Shown here: positions 7,666 to 15,579 of the stretch, in pieces
Layout: every line of letters begins with the position of its first letter
Numbering within the stretch: the first letter of the stretch is position 1
NCBI GenBank assembly: GCA_902493155.1
Contig: CABUOE010000006.1
Coordinates: 1-29,289 of the forward strand
DNA from: an uncultured Eubacteriales bacterium
GTDB lineage: Bacteria; Bacillota; Clostridia; Oscillospirales; Ruminococcaceae
DNA length: 29,289 bases
Direction of reading: 5' to 3'
Notes under the pieces: model-generated
The model's database searches: none
What the model was told of the DNA's origin: nothing
The model's input: the letters and a program-made list of their open reading frames with translations, nothing else
Translations under genes and position numbers: made by a program

Positions 7666-9027
7666 ATGCTTTTAGACAACAAAAAACATATTCATTTCAT
7701 CGGCATCGGCGGTTCCGGTATGTTTCCGATTGCGCAGATTCTTCACAGCGAGGGTTACTACATCACTGGTTCGGACAATAACGAAACCGATACCCTGAAA
7801 TTGGTGCGGAACTTAGGCATTCCCGTTACCATGGGGCAGAAGGCGGAGAATATCGAAGGTGCCGATTTGATTATCCATACGGCGGCCATTATGGACGACA
7901 ACCCGGAGCTGATCGCGGCACGGGCAAGCGGCGTTCCGGTTGCCGAGAGAAGCGTAATTTTAGGCGAACTGACTGCTATGTATCCAAACACTATCTGCGT
8001 CAGCGGTACTCACGGGAAAACCACTACCACCTCAATGCTGACCCAGATTTTGCTGGATGCCGGGGCGGATCCCACCTGCGTCATCGGCGGCAAGCTCCCC
8101 TCCATCGGCGGCAATGGTCGGGTGGGCAAGAGCAAAAACATGGTTTGTGAGGCCTGTGAGTTCGTTGACACTTTTTTGAAGCTCTACCCGGATGTTTCGA
8201 TCATTTTAAACATCGATGAGGATCATCTGGACTATTTTAAAACCCTGGACAACATTATCGCGTCTTTCCGGAAGTTTGCTCAAAAGACCACCAAGTTTTT
8301 GATCGTCAACGGCGATGATCGGAATACCTTAAAGGCGGTGAAAGGGCTTAACCGCCCCATCGTCACCTTCGGATTTTCCAGCATCAACGACTACTATCCC
8401 GCCAATATCGAACATCTGGGCGGAGTTGATATGCAGTTCGACCTGATGCATGGTGAGGAAAACCTGGGCACCATGCCTGTTCATGTGCCTGGCGACCATA
8501 ACATCTTAAACGCCATTGCTGCCTGTGTGGCGGCGATTACGACCGGCGTTTCACCGGATGACTGCGCCAAAGGTCTCGACGCTTTCCACGGTGCGGGCCG
8601 GCGGTTCGAGGTTTTGGCGAAAATAGACGGCATCACTATTGCAGACGATTACGCCCACCATCCCACTGAGATTGAGGCGACGCTCAAGGCGGCCAAAGCC
8701 CTGCCTTTCAAACGGGTATGGGCGGTGCATCAGCCTTTTACCTACTCCCGCACGGCCATGCTTTTAGACGACTTTGCCCGAGTGCTTCAGATTGCGGACA
8801 AAGTCGTTCTGTCGGAAATTATGGGCTCCAGGGAGAAGAATACCTATGATATTTATGCGAGCCAGCTGGCCGAAAAAATTCCCGGCTGTAAGTGGTTCCC
8901 CACCTTTGAGGAAATCGCTGATTATGTGGCCCAAAACGCCGAGGAGGGCGATTTGATTATTACCCTGGGCTGCGGCGACGTGTACAAAGCGGCGAAGATG
9001 ATTATCAAGAATCTGGAAGAAAAATAA
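7666..9027 (+). CDS. murC: UDP-N-acetylmuramate--L-alanine ligase MurC
   Basis: MurC adds L-alanine to UDP-MurNAc, the first peptide step of peptidoglycan synthesis in the cytoplasm. The 453-residue protein shows the three Mur-ligase domains: a Rossmann-like N-terminus with HFIGIGGSGM (residues 10-19), the ATP-binding domain with VSGTHGKTTTTSML (P-loop at 114-120) and LNIDEDHLDYF, and a C-terminal domain with FHGAGRRFEVL, DDYAHHPTEIEATL and QPFTYSRTAML. The frame extends upstream to ATG 7633, but GGAGGG (7654-7659) sits 6 bases before ATG 7666, which fits family N-termini. It stands alone, away from a division-wall gene cluster, which is common in Clostridia. The 100-base gap after recG shows no clear promoter. 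Confidence 0.96.
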   Translation: MLLDNKKHIHFIGIGGSGMFPIAQILHSEGYYITGSDNNETDTLKLVRNLGIPVTMGQKAENIEGADLIIHTAAIMDDNPELIAARASGVPVAERSVILGELTAMYPNTICVSGTHGKTTTTSMLTQILLDAGADPTCVIGGKLPSIGGNGRVGKSKNMVCEACEFVDTFLKLYPDVSIILNIDEDHLDYFKTLDNIIASFRKFAQKTTKFLIVNGDDRNTLKAVKGLNRPIVTFGFSSINDYYPANIEHLGGVDMQFDLMHGEENLGTMPVHVPGDHNILNAIAACVAAITTGVSPDDCAKGLDAFHGAGRRFEVLAKIDGITIADDYAHHPTEIEATLKAAKALPFKRVWAVHQPFTYSRTAMLLDDFARVLQIADKVVLSEIMGSREKNTYDIYASQLAEKIPGCKWFPTFEEIADYVAQNAEEGDLIITLGCGDVYKAAKMIIKNLEEK

Positions 9028-9034
9028 TAGAAGG

Positions 9035-9063
9035 AAAAGCGGGAGCGATTGCCCCCGCTTTTT
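9035..9063 (+). terminator. Intrinsic terminator after murC
   Basis: AAAAGCGGG (9035-9043) pairs perfectly with CCCGCTTTT (9054-9062) around a 10-base loop, with an extra T following. It begins 8 bases after the murC stop. Confidence 0.85.
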
Positions 9064-9079
9064 CAGTTGCTGTCAAAAA

Positions 9080-9259
9080 GGAGCTGTTGCAAAATAAATT
9101 TACGATAGGAATTTTCATAATTGCAAACAGAAATGTAGGGGCCGACGCCCACGTCGGCCCGCCTTCAGAGAAATTTTTTCTGAAAAGCGGGCCAATGTAG
9201 GCATTGGCCCCTACAACTTTGTGCATTATTTTCTGGATAGGCTATTTTGCAACAGCCCC
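9080..9259. mobile_element. MITE-like palindromic element
   Basis: This 180-bp non-coding element is bounded by inverted repeats GGAGCTGTTGCAAAATA (9080-9096) and TATTTTGCAACAGCCCC (9243-9259), matching at 16 of 17 positions. Inside are two hairpins with 8-bp stems and 4-base loops: GGCCGACG/CGTCGGCC (9140-9159) and GGCCAATG/CATTGGCC (9190-9209). The outer sequence GTAGGGGCC... on one side and ...GGCCCCTAC on the other makes the whole centre a larger imperfect palindrome. No coding capacity is seen. The ends share the CTGTTGCAAA core with IS6-family termini, but the parent transposase cannot be named from sequence alone. No clear target duplication was found. It lies between two convergent genes. 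Confidence 0.7.
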
Positions 9260-9265
9260 ATTTTT

Positions 9266-9469
9266 TTACATCAATCCGCAGTCCTCGTAATCCTTCCATT
9301 TTTCCCGATAAGCCCGCTCGCTGAAAAAGCGGTAGACCAGGTAGGCCATGCCGGTGAGCAGAGTCAGGACTCCCAGAATCAGAGACACTGTGGACATCTT
9401 GGTGAGCTTTTTGAGCAGGGACTCGTTTTTTTGAGCCGTCTGCTGGTTATCTCGGTTTCTTGCTGCCAT
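9266..9469 (-). CDS. Small single-TM protein of unknown function
   Basis: I do not recognise this 67-residue protein. It has a polar, Gln/Asn/Lys-rich N-terminus (AARNRDNQQTAQKNESLLKK), one membrane helix (about residues 28-48, STVSLILGVLTLLTGMAYLV) and a short charged tail ending YEDCGLM. I chose ATG 9469 because AAAGGATG precedes it and the longer upstream frame overlaps ttcA. It follows ttcA by about 70 bases on the same strand. Its stop lies only 6 bases from the MITE-like element, so its 3' end and transcription end could have been shaped by that insertion. Confidence 0.65.
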   Translation of the reverse strand: MAARNRDNQQTAQKNESLLKKLTKMSTVSLILGVLTLLTGMAYLVYRFFSERAYREKWKDYEDCGLM

Positions 9470-9539
9470 TTTATCGCATCCTTTCCGGTTTTGTTCCTCT
9501 CTGATGGGCTTTGCTGCACTCATCATATCGGAGTTTTCC

Positions 9540-10289
9540 TCATTTGTCAACTTTTTGGCGGGCGCTTTTACCGGTGTATCCCCAGCCATCGATGCCGCTT
9601 CTCCGCAGGGCGCCGAAGAGCCGGTATTTAAAGCTGTCGCTGTCCTTCTCATGCTGAAGCAGAAACTCCTTCATCTGCTGACGGGAGGTGTGCCCGTCGG
9701 CGGGGCATTTGCTTTTGACGATGGGGAGCTCGCATTTCACCGCTGCTTTGCGGACCTCCTTTTCCGGTGCGAACACCAAAGGGCGGATCATCCACAAATC
9801 TTTGCGGGACAGGTAAGACTTTGGAGAAAAACAGCCGATGCGTCCTTCGTTGAAAAGGTTCATCATAAAGGTTTCCACTACATCATCATAGTGGTGTCCC
9901 AGGGCGATTTTGTTGCAGCCCATTTCGATTGCCGCGTCGTGGAGGGCGCCGCGGCGCATCCGGGCACAGAGGCTGCAGGGGTTCGGTTCCTTGCGGACGT
10001 CGAAGACGATTTGCCCGATATCGGTGGGCTTGAGGTAATAGGGAATGCCCATTTTCTCACACATTTCCCGGACTGGTTCGTAGTTCCCGGGAACGCCGTT
10101 AAACTTGGGATCCAAGGTGATGGCTGTGAGGTCGTATTCGATGCCGATAAAGCGTTTTAGGAGATAAAGCCCCTGGAGCAGCACCATGGAGTCCTTGCCG
10201 CCGGAAACCCCAACCGCGATTTTGTCGCCATCTTGGATCAGGTCAAATTCCTGGATGGCCTTTCTCATATATCCCAGAATCCTCTGCAC
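9540..10289 (-). CDS. ttcA: TtcA-family tRNA 2-thiolation PP-loop ATPase
   Basis: TtcA-type enzymes activate a tRNA base with ATP and transfer sulfur; in E. coli TtcA makes 2-thiocytidine at position 32 using an Fe-S cluster. The 249-residue protein has the PP-loop VGVSGGKDSM (SGGKDS at 29-34), the paired cysteines of CSLCARMRRG (Cys105, Cys108), ALGHHYDDVVETF, and a later Cys195 in SKCPADG that would complete a three-cysteine cluster site as in E. coli TtcA. The frame runs up to TTG 10310, but GAGGAGGA lies within that extension and 5 bases before GTG 10289, which is the likely start. A consensus promoter precedes it. Target base specificity cannot be read from the sequence. Confidence 0.87.
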   Translation of the reverse strand: MQRILGYMRKAIQEFDLIQDGDKIAVGVSGGKDSMVLLQGLYLLKRFIGIEYDLTAITLDPKFNGVPGNYEPVREMCEKMGIPYYLKPTDIGQIVFDVRKEPNPCSLCARMRRGALHDAAIEMGCNKIALGHHYDDVVETFMMNLFNEGRIGCFSPKSYLSRKDLWMIRPLVFAPEKEVRKAAVKCELPIVKSKCPADGHTSRQQMKEFLLQHEKDSDSFKYRLFGALRRSGIDGWGYTGKSARQKVDK

Positions 10290-10327
10290 AGTGTCCTCCT
10301 CAAAATTCAAACGATTTATTGAAGTCG

Positions 10328-10356
10328 ATTATACATTATTTCACTAGGAATTACAA
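10328..10356 (-). promoter_or_regulatory. SigA-type promoter for ttcA
   Basis: On the minus strand TTGTAA (10351-10356) and a perfect TATAAT (10328-10333) are 17 bases apart, about 38 bases upstream of the chosen ttcA start. Confidence 0.78.
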
Positions 10357-10394
10357 CTAAAAATCATCGGGAATATTTAAAGGAACTTTGAATT

Positions 10395-11525
10395 TTAAGA
10401 GGCATCTGACAAAATTTTCAGTTGGGTACCGGGGTAGTAATGGGCTAGGATTTCCTGGTAGGTTTTGCCTTCCTTGGCCATATCGTTTGCCCCGTATTGG
10501 CTCATGCCGACCCCGTGGCCGTAGCCGTAGGTGGTGAAGGAGAGACTGTCGCCGCTTGTTTCGACGCTAAAATTGGCGGATGGAAGGTCAAACCAGGTGC
10601 GGATGTCCCGACCGCTCGTTTTGACGCCGCCCACCGTCGCGTCCAGCACGGTTCCGGAGTCGGACCGGGAACCAATTTGAATCCAGCCGTCGATATTACC
10701 TGAAAGGTCGGCTTTTTTGCAATTGGCTTCCAGAATGGAGCAGGCTTCTTTTTCGGTAAAGCTGGAGATGGTTTTGCATTTGTCGTTACTCCGGTCAATA
10801 GAGCTGTCTACAGCAACAAGATAGGGGATTTCCTGGCCCCAGACAGTCTGGGCAGATTCGGTTTTGCCGGATGAGATGGAGTGGAAGGCCGCTGCAATAG
10901 GTTCTTCCTCGTAAACGAGGATTTCGTGGATGACAGCGTTTACCGCTTCGGAGATTTTCTTTTCCTGGGTATCGAAATTGGCGCCAAAGCGCTTTTCACG
11001 TTGTTTTTCTGAGAGATAAGCCTGAAAATGGGCGGGATCGGTGGAAAGATAGGCTCCCTTGAGGCTTTCGTTCGGATTTTTGAGTTGGAGGCCGATTTGC
11101 CGCAAGGCATAGCTGTGTGCGGCCACTGCCTGGGCTTTGAGGGCTTCCGGTTCAAAGGAGGCGGGCATTTCCGCCGCGACCACGCCGGTGATGTATTCTG
11201 TGGGCGTCAGTTCCATCACCTTGCCGCTGTCTTTGTCCAAAACCTTATAGACAGAGGGTAAGGATAGGGAAGAGGGGGAGGTTTCCGGCGTTTTTGGGGC
11301 GTCCTGCTGGACGGAATCGGTGGGATGGACGAAGGAAGTACCGCTTTCGGAGGACGGCTCGCTGAAAGAAAAAGAGTTTGTCCCTTCAAAACGAAAAGAA
11401 AAAGCAGGGGCAGAACCCGGGTCAAAAAAAGCTTCGCTATAAACCGGCTGCTGCATCAGCGAGGCGGCGGGAAGCAGGATGAACGCCCCGCAGAAGATAA
11501 GTCCCTTCCATAGTTTGCGCTTCAT
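10395..11525 (-). CDS. spoIID: Stage II sporulation protein D (SpoIID)
   Basis: SpoIID is a lytic transglycosylase that cleaves glycan strands freed of stem peptides by SpoIIP during engulfment. The 376-residue protein has an N-terminal membrane anchor (about residues 7-24), a long Ser/Pro/Phe-rich linker (about 35-90), and the SpoIID domain: EYITGVVAAEMPASFEPEAL with the catalytic Glu at about 119, AQAVAAHSYALRQ, and the C-terminal signature GYGHGVGMSQYGANDMA. The ORF is open upstream, but AAGGAGG stands before ATG 11525. Length slightly exceeds the B. subtilis protein because of the linker. SpoIIP lies about 7 kb away on the same strand; spoIIM is not in the window. No terminator is obvious downstream. 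Confidence 0.95.
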   Translation of the reverse strand: MKRKLWKGLIFCGAFILLPAASLMQQPVYSEAFFDPGSAPAFSFRFEGTNSFSFSEPSSESGTSFVHPTDSVQQDAPKTPETSPSSLSLPSVYKVLDKDSGKVMELTPTEYITGVVAAEMPASFEPEALKAQAVAAHSYALRQIGLQLKNPNESLKGAYLSTDPAHFQAYLSEKQREKRFGANFDTQEKKISEAVNAVIHEILVYEEEPIAAAFHSISSGKTESAQTVWGQEIPYLVAVDSSIDRSNDKCKTISSFTEKEACSILEANCKKADLSGNIDGWIQIGSRSDSGTVLDATVGGVKTSGRDIRTWFDLPSANFSVETSGDSLSFTTYGYGHGVGMSQYGANDMAKEGKTYQEILAHYYPGTQLKILSDAS

Positions 11526-11587
11526 AAAAAGCCCTCCTTTTCGACAGTTAGGTCTTTTAATAGTTTGTGAATCCCTGAGCGTTTGTA

Positions 11588-11616
11588 TTGACTTTAAAGC
11601 TGCGAAGATATACAAT
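11588..11616 (+). promoter_or_regulatory. SigA-type promoter for the citrate synthase gene
   Basis: TTGACT (11588-11593) and TACAAT (11611-11616) are 17 bases apart in the spoIID/citrate synthase divergent gap. The implied leader is about 140 bases; I see no clear riboswitch or terminator fold in it. Confidence 0.65.
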
Positions 11617-11761
11617 AAAATTATCTATACAGTCATGGAAGAAAGTGCATCGCACCGTCATATGATAAAAAATAGGATCCTTTATTTTGCAGCAAAATGG
11701 AAAATCGGCTGCAGCTGAGAGGGCGATGCGAAAATTTGAAACAGAGAAAGGTGATGCAGGT

Positions 11762-13119
11762 ATGGCAGGCGGATTCGTCAAAAAGGAATCTCTCAACACA
11801 TTATTCGAGGAGTTTAAGAAATATAACTATATCGACCCTGCGCTGAACGAAAAGTACGACGTCAAAAGAGGCCTGCGCAACAGCGACGGCACCGGCGTTT
11901 TAGCGGGACTGACCCAGATTTGTAACGTACACGGCTATGTCATCAACGAAGGGGAGAAGCAGCCGGTGGACGGCGAACTGACTTTCCGCGGCGTCAATAT
12001 TCGAGATTTGGTTCACGCCTGCAACGAAGAGCAGCGCTTTGGATATGAGGAAGTGGCATATCTGTTGCTGTTTGGCAGCCTTCCCGACAAAAAACAGCTG
12101 GAGTTTTTCAAGATGGTCCTGTCCCAGGCCCGGGCTCTGCCCACCGATTTTATCCAGGACATGGTCATCAAGGCCCCGTCGAAAGACATTATGAATAAAA
12201 TGGGCCGGAGTATTCTTGCCCTATACTCTTATGATGATTTTGCAGATGAAAACACTCTGGAAGGGGAGCTCAAAAAAGCCCTCTACACCATCGCCCGGAT
12301 GCCGGTCATCATGGTCAACTCCTATCAGGCGAAAATCGGTCATTATGACAACGCTTCTACATACTACCATCCGCTCCGTCCGGAAGAGAGCATGGCAGAG
12401 AGCATTTTATCTACCCTTCGTCCCACCAGAGAGTATACAAAGGAAGAGGCATTGCTTTTAGACACCTGTCTCATGCTCCACGCGGAGCACGGCGGCGGCA
12501 ACAACTCCACCTTTATTTGCCGGGCGCTCACTTCTTCCGGAACCGACGCCTACTCCGCTTATTCCGGAGCGATTGGAGCGCTGAAAGGCTTCCGTCACGG
12601 CGGAGCGAACATCAAGGTCGTCCAGATGTTTGAGGAAATCAAACGGGGCGTCAAACACTGGGAGAGCGATGATGAAATCAAGGATTTCCTTCGCCAGATT
12701 ATGGATAAGAAAAAAGGCGACGGCACCGGCCTTATCTACGGCATGGGCCACGCGGTCTACACCCTTTCCGACCCCCGCGCTGTTATTTTGCGGGACAGCG
12801 CCCAGAAGCTGGCGGAAAAAGAGGGGATGCTGGATGAGTTCGAGCTTTTAAAGAGTGTCGAGCGGCTGGCCCCCGAGGTGTTTTTGGAGAAAAAAGGCGA
12901 CGGAAAAGTGGTTTCCGCCAACGTGACTTCTATTCCGGCTTTGTTTATCGGATGCTCAAAATTCCGGTGGAGCTGTATACCCCTCTGTTTGCAGTTTCCC
13001 GTATGAGCGGCTGGTGCGCCCACCGCATCGAGGAATTTATGACCTGTTCGAGAATCATCCGACCCGCCTATAAATCCATTGTGAAAAACAAAAAATACCT
13101 GCCCATCAGTGAAAGATAA
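11762..13119 (+). pseudogene. Citrate synthase, single-base frameshift near the end
   Basis: Citrate synthase joins oxaloacetate and acetyl-CoA. The frame from ATG 11762 (AAAGGTG upstream) encodes a clostridial-type enzyme with GLRNSDGTGVLAGLTQI, substrate His blocks HAEHGGGNNST and GFRHGGANIK, and GMGHAVYTLSDPRA. At about 12925 one base is missing: the in-frame reading becomes VSANVTSIPALF and stops at 13006. Adding one G restores VDFYSGFVYRMLKIPVE, continues through SGWCAHRIEEFM and ends at TAA 13117-13119 as a normal 452-residue enzyme. The lost residue would be Asp389, which by family alignment is the catalytic aspartate (Asp362 in E. coli). As written, the 414-residue product should be inactive. 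The tail's conserved coding shows that any mutation is recent; a sequence error is the alternative. Confidence 0.85.
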
Positions 13120-13151
13120 ATTTTAAGCTGAACCTAACTGGGAGTGAATCC

Positions 13152-14471
13152 GTGAAAAAAAGATGGTTAAATGGCATCCTTGCAGCGGCACTTGTCTTCA
13201 GCAGCTGCACCTATGCAGGGGGAAATGTCGACGGCCTTCTGAGGCCGCCGCGGCTTTCCGATGAACAAAACGACATCTGGCTCGCCCTGAAAAAGGACAC
13301 CCAGGGAGATAGTATCAAGCTGGTATACCCCCAGAGGGGGGAGAACCGCTCAGCCATTCTCCTGACGAATTTAGACGATGAGCCTGGAGAGGAAGCGGTG
13401 GTGTTTTTTCAGCCAGCCACAGCTTCTTCCGCTGCGGCGCCCATTCGTATGAAGGTGCTTGACAAGCTGGACGGGGAATGGGAGTCCATGTACGATTTGG
13501 TGCTGGACGGCACCCAGATCGAAGATGTATCCATCCTGAATGTGGGGACGGGTATTCCACTTTTGGCAATTGGCCTTAACTTCGTCGGCGATGGCAGTCA
13601 CCTGCTCAGGGTGATGCAGTTTGACGGAAAGGTGCTCAATACGGTGTTCTCTCAAAACTATCAGGCCAAAGGGGTTTATGATCTGGACGGGGACGGAAAA
13701 GACGACATCTTTTTGGTGGAAAACCCCGAATCCGAGGTCAAAACCTGGGCAAAGCTCTACAGCTATGAAAATGGACGGTTTATCGTTGCCGGGGCGGCTA
13801 TGGTCAATCCGGAAATCACCCGTTACACCAATATTCTCAAAGGTTATATGGTCCAAGGAGAGGAAGCGGTTTACCTAGACGGCTATAAGGGCAGCGAGTT
13901 GATGACTACCGAGATTTTGTCCTTTGATAGGGACAAAGGCGAGCTGATTAACTGGACTTACGATGGCCAGGTGCCGAAGAAATATCCGGTGGATCGGGTC
14001 CCCTTGGCCAACTGTTACGATTTGAGCAATGACGGCGTCATCGAGGTGCCTGGCATCCGCCCGCTTCCGGGATACGAAGAAAGCAGCACAAGCCCTTTGT
14101 ATCTGACCGACTGGTACCACTTTGCCGACGGCAAATACGAACGGATCCAGTCCTCGTTTGTCAATTCTTCGCTGGGGTATATGCTGACGTTCCCGGAAAA
14201 CTGGATCGGCAAAGTCAGCGCCCAGAAAACCACCCAGGAAAACGAAATTCTATTTTACGAGTACCATATGGGACAGGATCCTTTGTCCAGCGCGCTCCTC
14301 TACCTAAAGGTCACGACCCGAAGCGAGTGGGTGAGTGAAAAGGTGTCGTCTGATTACGAATTGATCGACACCCGCGGACAGATCGTCTACCTTGCAAAAA
14401 TTTCCGACTCGGATTCCTCGCTGAAAATTTCTATCGCTCAGGTCAAAGAGTATTTCAGCAAGATTATTTGA
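13152..14471 (+). CDS. Putative lipoprotein with FG-GAP/VCBS-like motifs
   Basis: The 439-residue exported protein starts at GTG 13152 behind GGGAGTGA and has a signal peptide (MKKRWLNGILAAALVFSSC) with a lipobox-like cysteine at 19, so it is probably membrane-anchored outside the cell. The body is beta-rich, with acidic calcium-loop-like segments typical of FG-GAP/VCBS repeats: YDLDGDGKDDIFLVE (about residue 175-190) and CYDLSNDGVIEVPG. A C-terminal region resembles a separate small domain (SSLGYMLTFPENW onward). No enzyme motif is seen. It ends 30 bases before the response regulator gene and precedes a matching sensor kinase, so a role as an accessory sensor for that two-component system is a reasonable but unproven inference. 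Confidence 0.75.
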   Translation: MKKRWLNGILAAALVFSSCTYAGGNVDGLLRPPRLSDEQNDIWLALKKDTQGDSIKLVYPQRGENRSAILLTNLDDEPGEEAVVFFQPATASSAAAPIRMKVLDKLDGEWESMYDLVLDGTQIEDVSILNVGTGIPLLAIGLNFVGDGSHLLRVMQFDGKVLNTVFSQNYQAKGVYDLDGDGKDDIFLVENPESEVKTWAKLYSYENGRFIVAGAAMVNPEITRYTNILKGYMVQGEEAVYLDGYKGSELMTTEILSFDRDKGELINWTYDGQVPKKYPVDRVPLANCYDLSNDGVIEVPGIRPLPGYEESSTSPLYLTDWYHFADGKYERIQSSFVNSSLGYMLTFPENWIGKVSAQKTTQENEILFYEYHMGQDPLSSALLYLKVTTRSEWVSEKVSSDYELIDTRGQIVYLAKISDSDSSLKISIAQVKEYFSKII

Positions 14472-14501
14472 GCCGTAAAACCAGAAGAAGGGAGATTTCC
14501 G

Positions 14502-15209
14502 ATGAAACGAATTTTAGTCTGCGAAGACGAGGATGTCATCCGCGACTTTGTAGTGATAAACCTGCAAAGAGCAGGATATACCGTTGTGGACGTAAGTTGC
14601 GGCGAAGACGCGCTCAAAGTGTACGACGAGCAGAACGGCGACTTCGATATCGCGCTTTTGGATATCACCATGCCCGGCATCGATGGGTTTACCGTCTGCA
14701 AAAAGCTTAGAGAGAAATCAAATACCCTGGGCATTATTTTTCTGTCGGCCAAAACGCAGGAGATGGATAAGGTGGGCGGCCTGATGCTGGGGGCGGACGA
14801 CTATGTGACCAAACCTTTCAGCCCGTCCGAGGTCGTGGCCCGGGTGGATGCTGTTTACCGCCGTGTCTGTATGGCATCCGGCGGTGTGAAAGAATCTGCC
14901 GTGATTACCAGCGGGCCCTTTGTCCTCAATCAGAAAAGCCGGACCCTGACCAAAAACGGAAGGCCGGTGGACGTGACTCAGGTGGAATATCAGATCATGG
15001 AACTCCTTCTCAAAAACAAGGGAGTCGCCCTTGACCGGAACAAGATTCTCACCGAAATTTGGGGCGAGAACTATTACAGCGACGTAAAAATCGTCGACGT
15101 GAACATCCGCCGTCTGCGCATCAAAATCGAGGACGAACCTTCCGAACCGGTCTATATCCAGACGGTCTGGGGCTACGGCTACAAGTGGGGAGACCCTGAC
15201 GCAAAATAA
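14502..15209 (+). CDS. OmpR/PhoB-type response regulator
   Basis: The 235-residue DNA-binding response regulator has a receiver domain (about 1-120) with acidic pocket EDED (8-11), phosphoacceptor Asp54 in LLDITMPG, Ser82 in IIFLSAK and Lys104 in TKPF. Its C-terminal winged helix shows the OmpR pattern: VDVTQVEYQIMELLLKNKG, RNKILTEIWG, VDVNIRRLRIKIE and a final TVWGYGYKWGD. AAGGGAG precedes ATG 14502. The sensor kinase gene follows after 370 bases that carry a 94-bp tandem repeat; the TAA stop of this gene is the first codon of the repeat. The upstream lipoprotein is probably co-transcribed. The signal sensed is unknown. Confidence 0.94.
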   Translation: MKRILVCEDEDVIRDFVVINLQRAGYTVVDVSCGEDALKVYDEQNGDFDIALLDITMPGIDGFTVCKKLREKSNTLGIIFLSAKTQEMDKVGGLMLGADDYVTKPFSPSEVVARVDAVYRRVCMASGGVKESAVITSGPFVLNQKSRTLTKNGRPVDVTQVEYQIMELLLKNKGVALDRNKILTEIWGENYYSDVKIVDVNIRRLRIKIEDEPSEPVYIQTVWGYGYKWGDPDAK

Positions 15210-15454
15210 AAAATAGCGATCCTGCTCGATTACAGAAAGTACGCTGTCTGCTATTTTTTGTTACGGCCAAGGAAGAAAATCTTCGATTTTCCTCTTGTAA
15301 TAAAAAATAGCGATCCTGCTCGATTACAGAAAGTACGCTGTCTGCTATTTTTTGTTACGGCCAAGGAAGAAAATCTTCGATTTTCCTCTTGTAATAAAAA
15401 ATAGCGATCCTACTCGATTACAGAAAGTACGCTATCCGCTATTTTTTGTTATGG
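15207..15454 (+). repeat. 94-bp tandem repeat of terminator-like hairpins, 2.6 copies
   Basis: Copies 1 (15207-15300) and 2 (15301-15394) are identical over all 94 bases. Copy 3 (15395-15454) is the first 60 bases with four substitutions. Each copy starts TAAAAAATAGC and holds a stem AAAAAATAGC/GCTATTTTTT (arms 15208-15217 with 15250-15259, then +94 and +188), closing a 32-base loop. Each full copy also holds a second stem-loop, GAAGAAAATC/GATTTTCCTC with one mismatch. In copy 3 a base next to the main stem is C where copies 1 and 2 have T, giving a G-C pair instead of G-U, so the fold is kept. The repeat sits wholly between response regulator and kinase genes. Confidence 0.92.
15208..15261 (+). 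terminator. Terminator-like hairpin after the response regulator (repeat copy 1)
   Basis: A 10-bp stem (15208-15217 with 15250-15259) ends in six T residues directly after the response regulator stop. The 32-base loop is long for an intrinsic terminator but contains a nested ACAG/CTGT pair. The same structure recurs at 15302-15353 and 15396-15447. Confidence 0.6.
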
Positions 15455-15511
15455 GCTGAGTGTTTGTATATCAAAATATCGGCTGGCAGGCGCTGTCGCT
15501 TGCTACTGCCC

Positions 15512-15541
15512 AAACTCCGTCGGGAGCCTGACGGAGTTTTT
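15512..15541 (+). terminator. Intrinsic terminator before the sensor kinase gene
   Basis: AAACTCCGTC (15512-15521) pairs perfectly with GACGGAGTTT (15530-15539) around an 8-base loop and ends in T5. It lies 38 bases upstream of the kinase start, so it can only act on transcripts coming from the response regulator side. I see no clear promoter between it and the kinase gene. With the three repeat hairpins it makes a fourth barrier. Confidence 0.75.
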
Positions 15542-15579
15542 CGTGTCAAATCAACTGCAATAAAGAAGGAGTGCGTTCG

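Noticed and set aside
9504..10160. 218-codon plus-strand frame opposite ttcA
   Set aside because: It is fully antisense to a gene with clear PP-loop and cysteine motifs and has low-complexity shadow composition.
15207..15454. CRISPR array
   Set aside because: The units are 94-bp direct tandem copies with no unique spacers, only 2.6 units and no cas genes.
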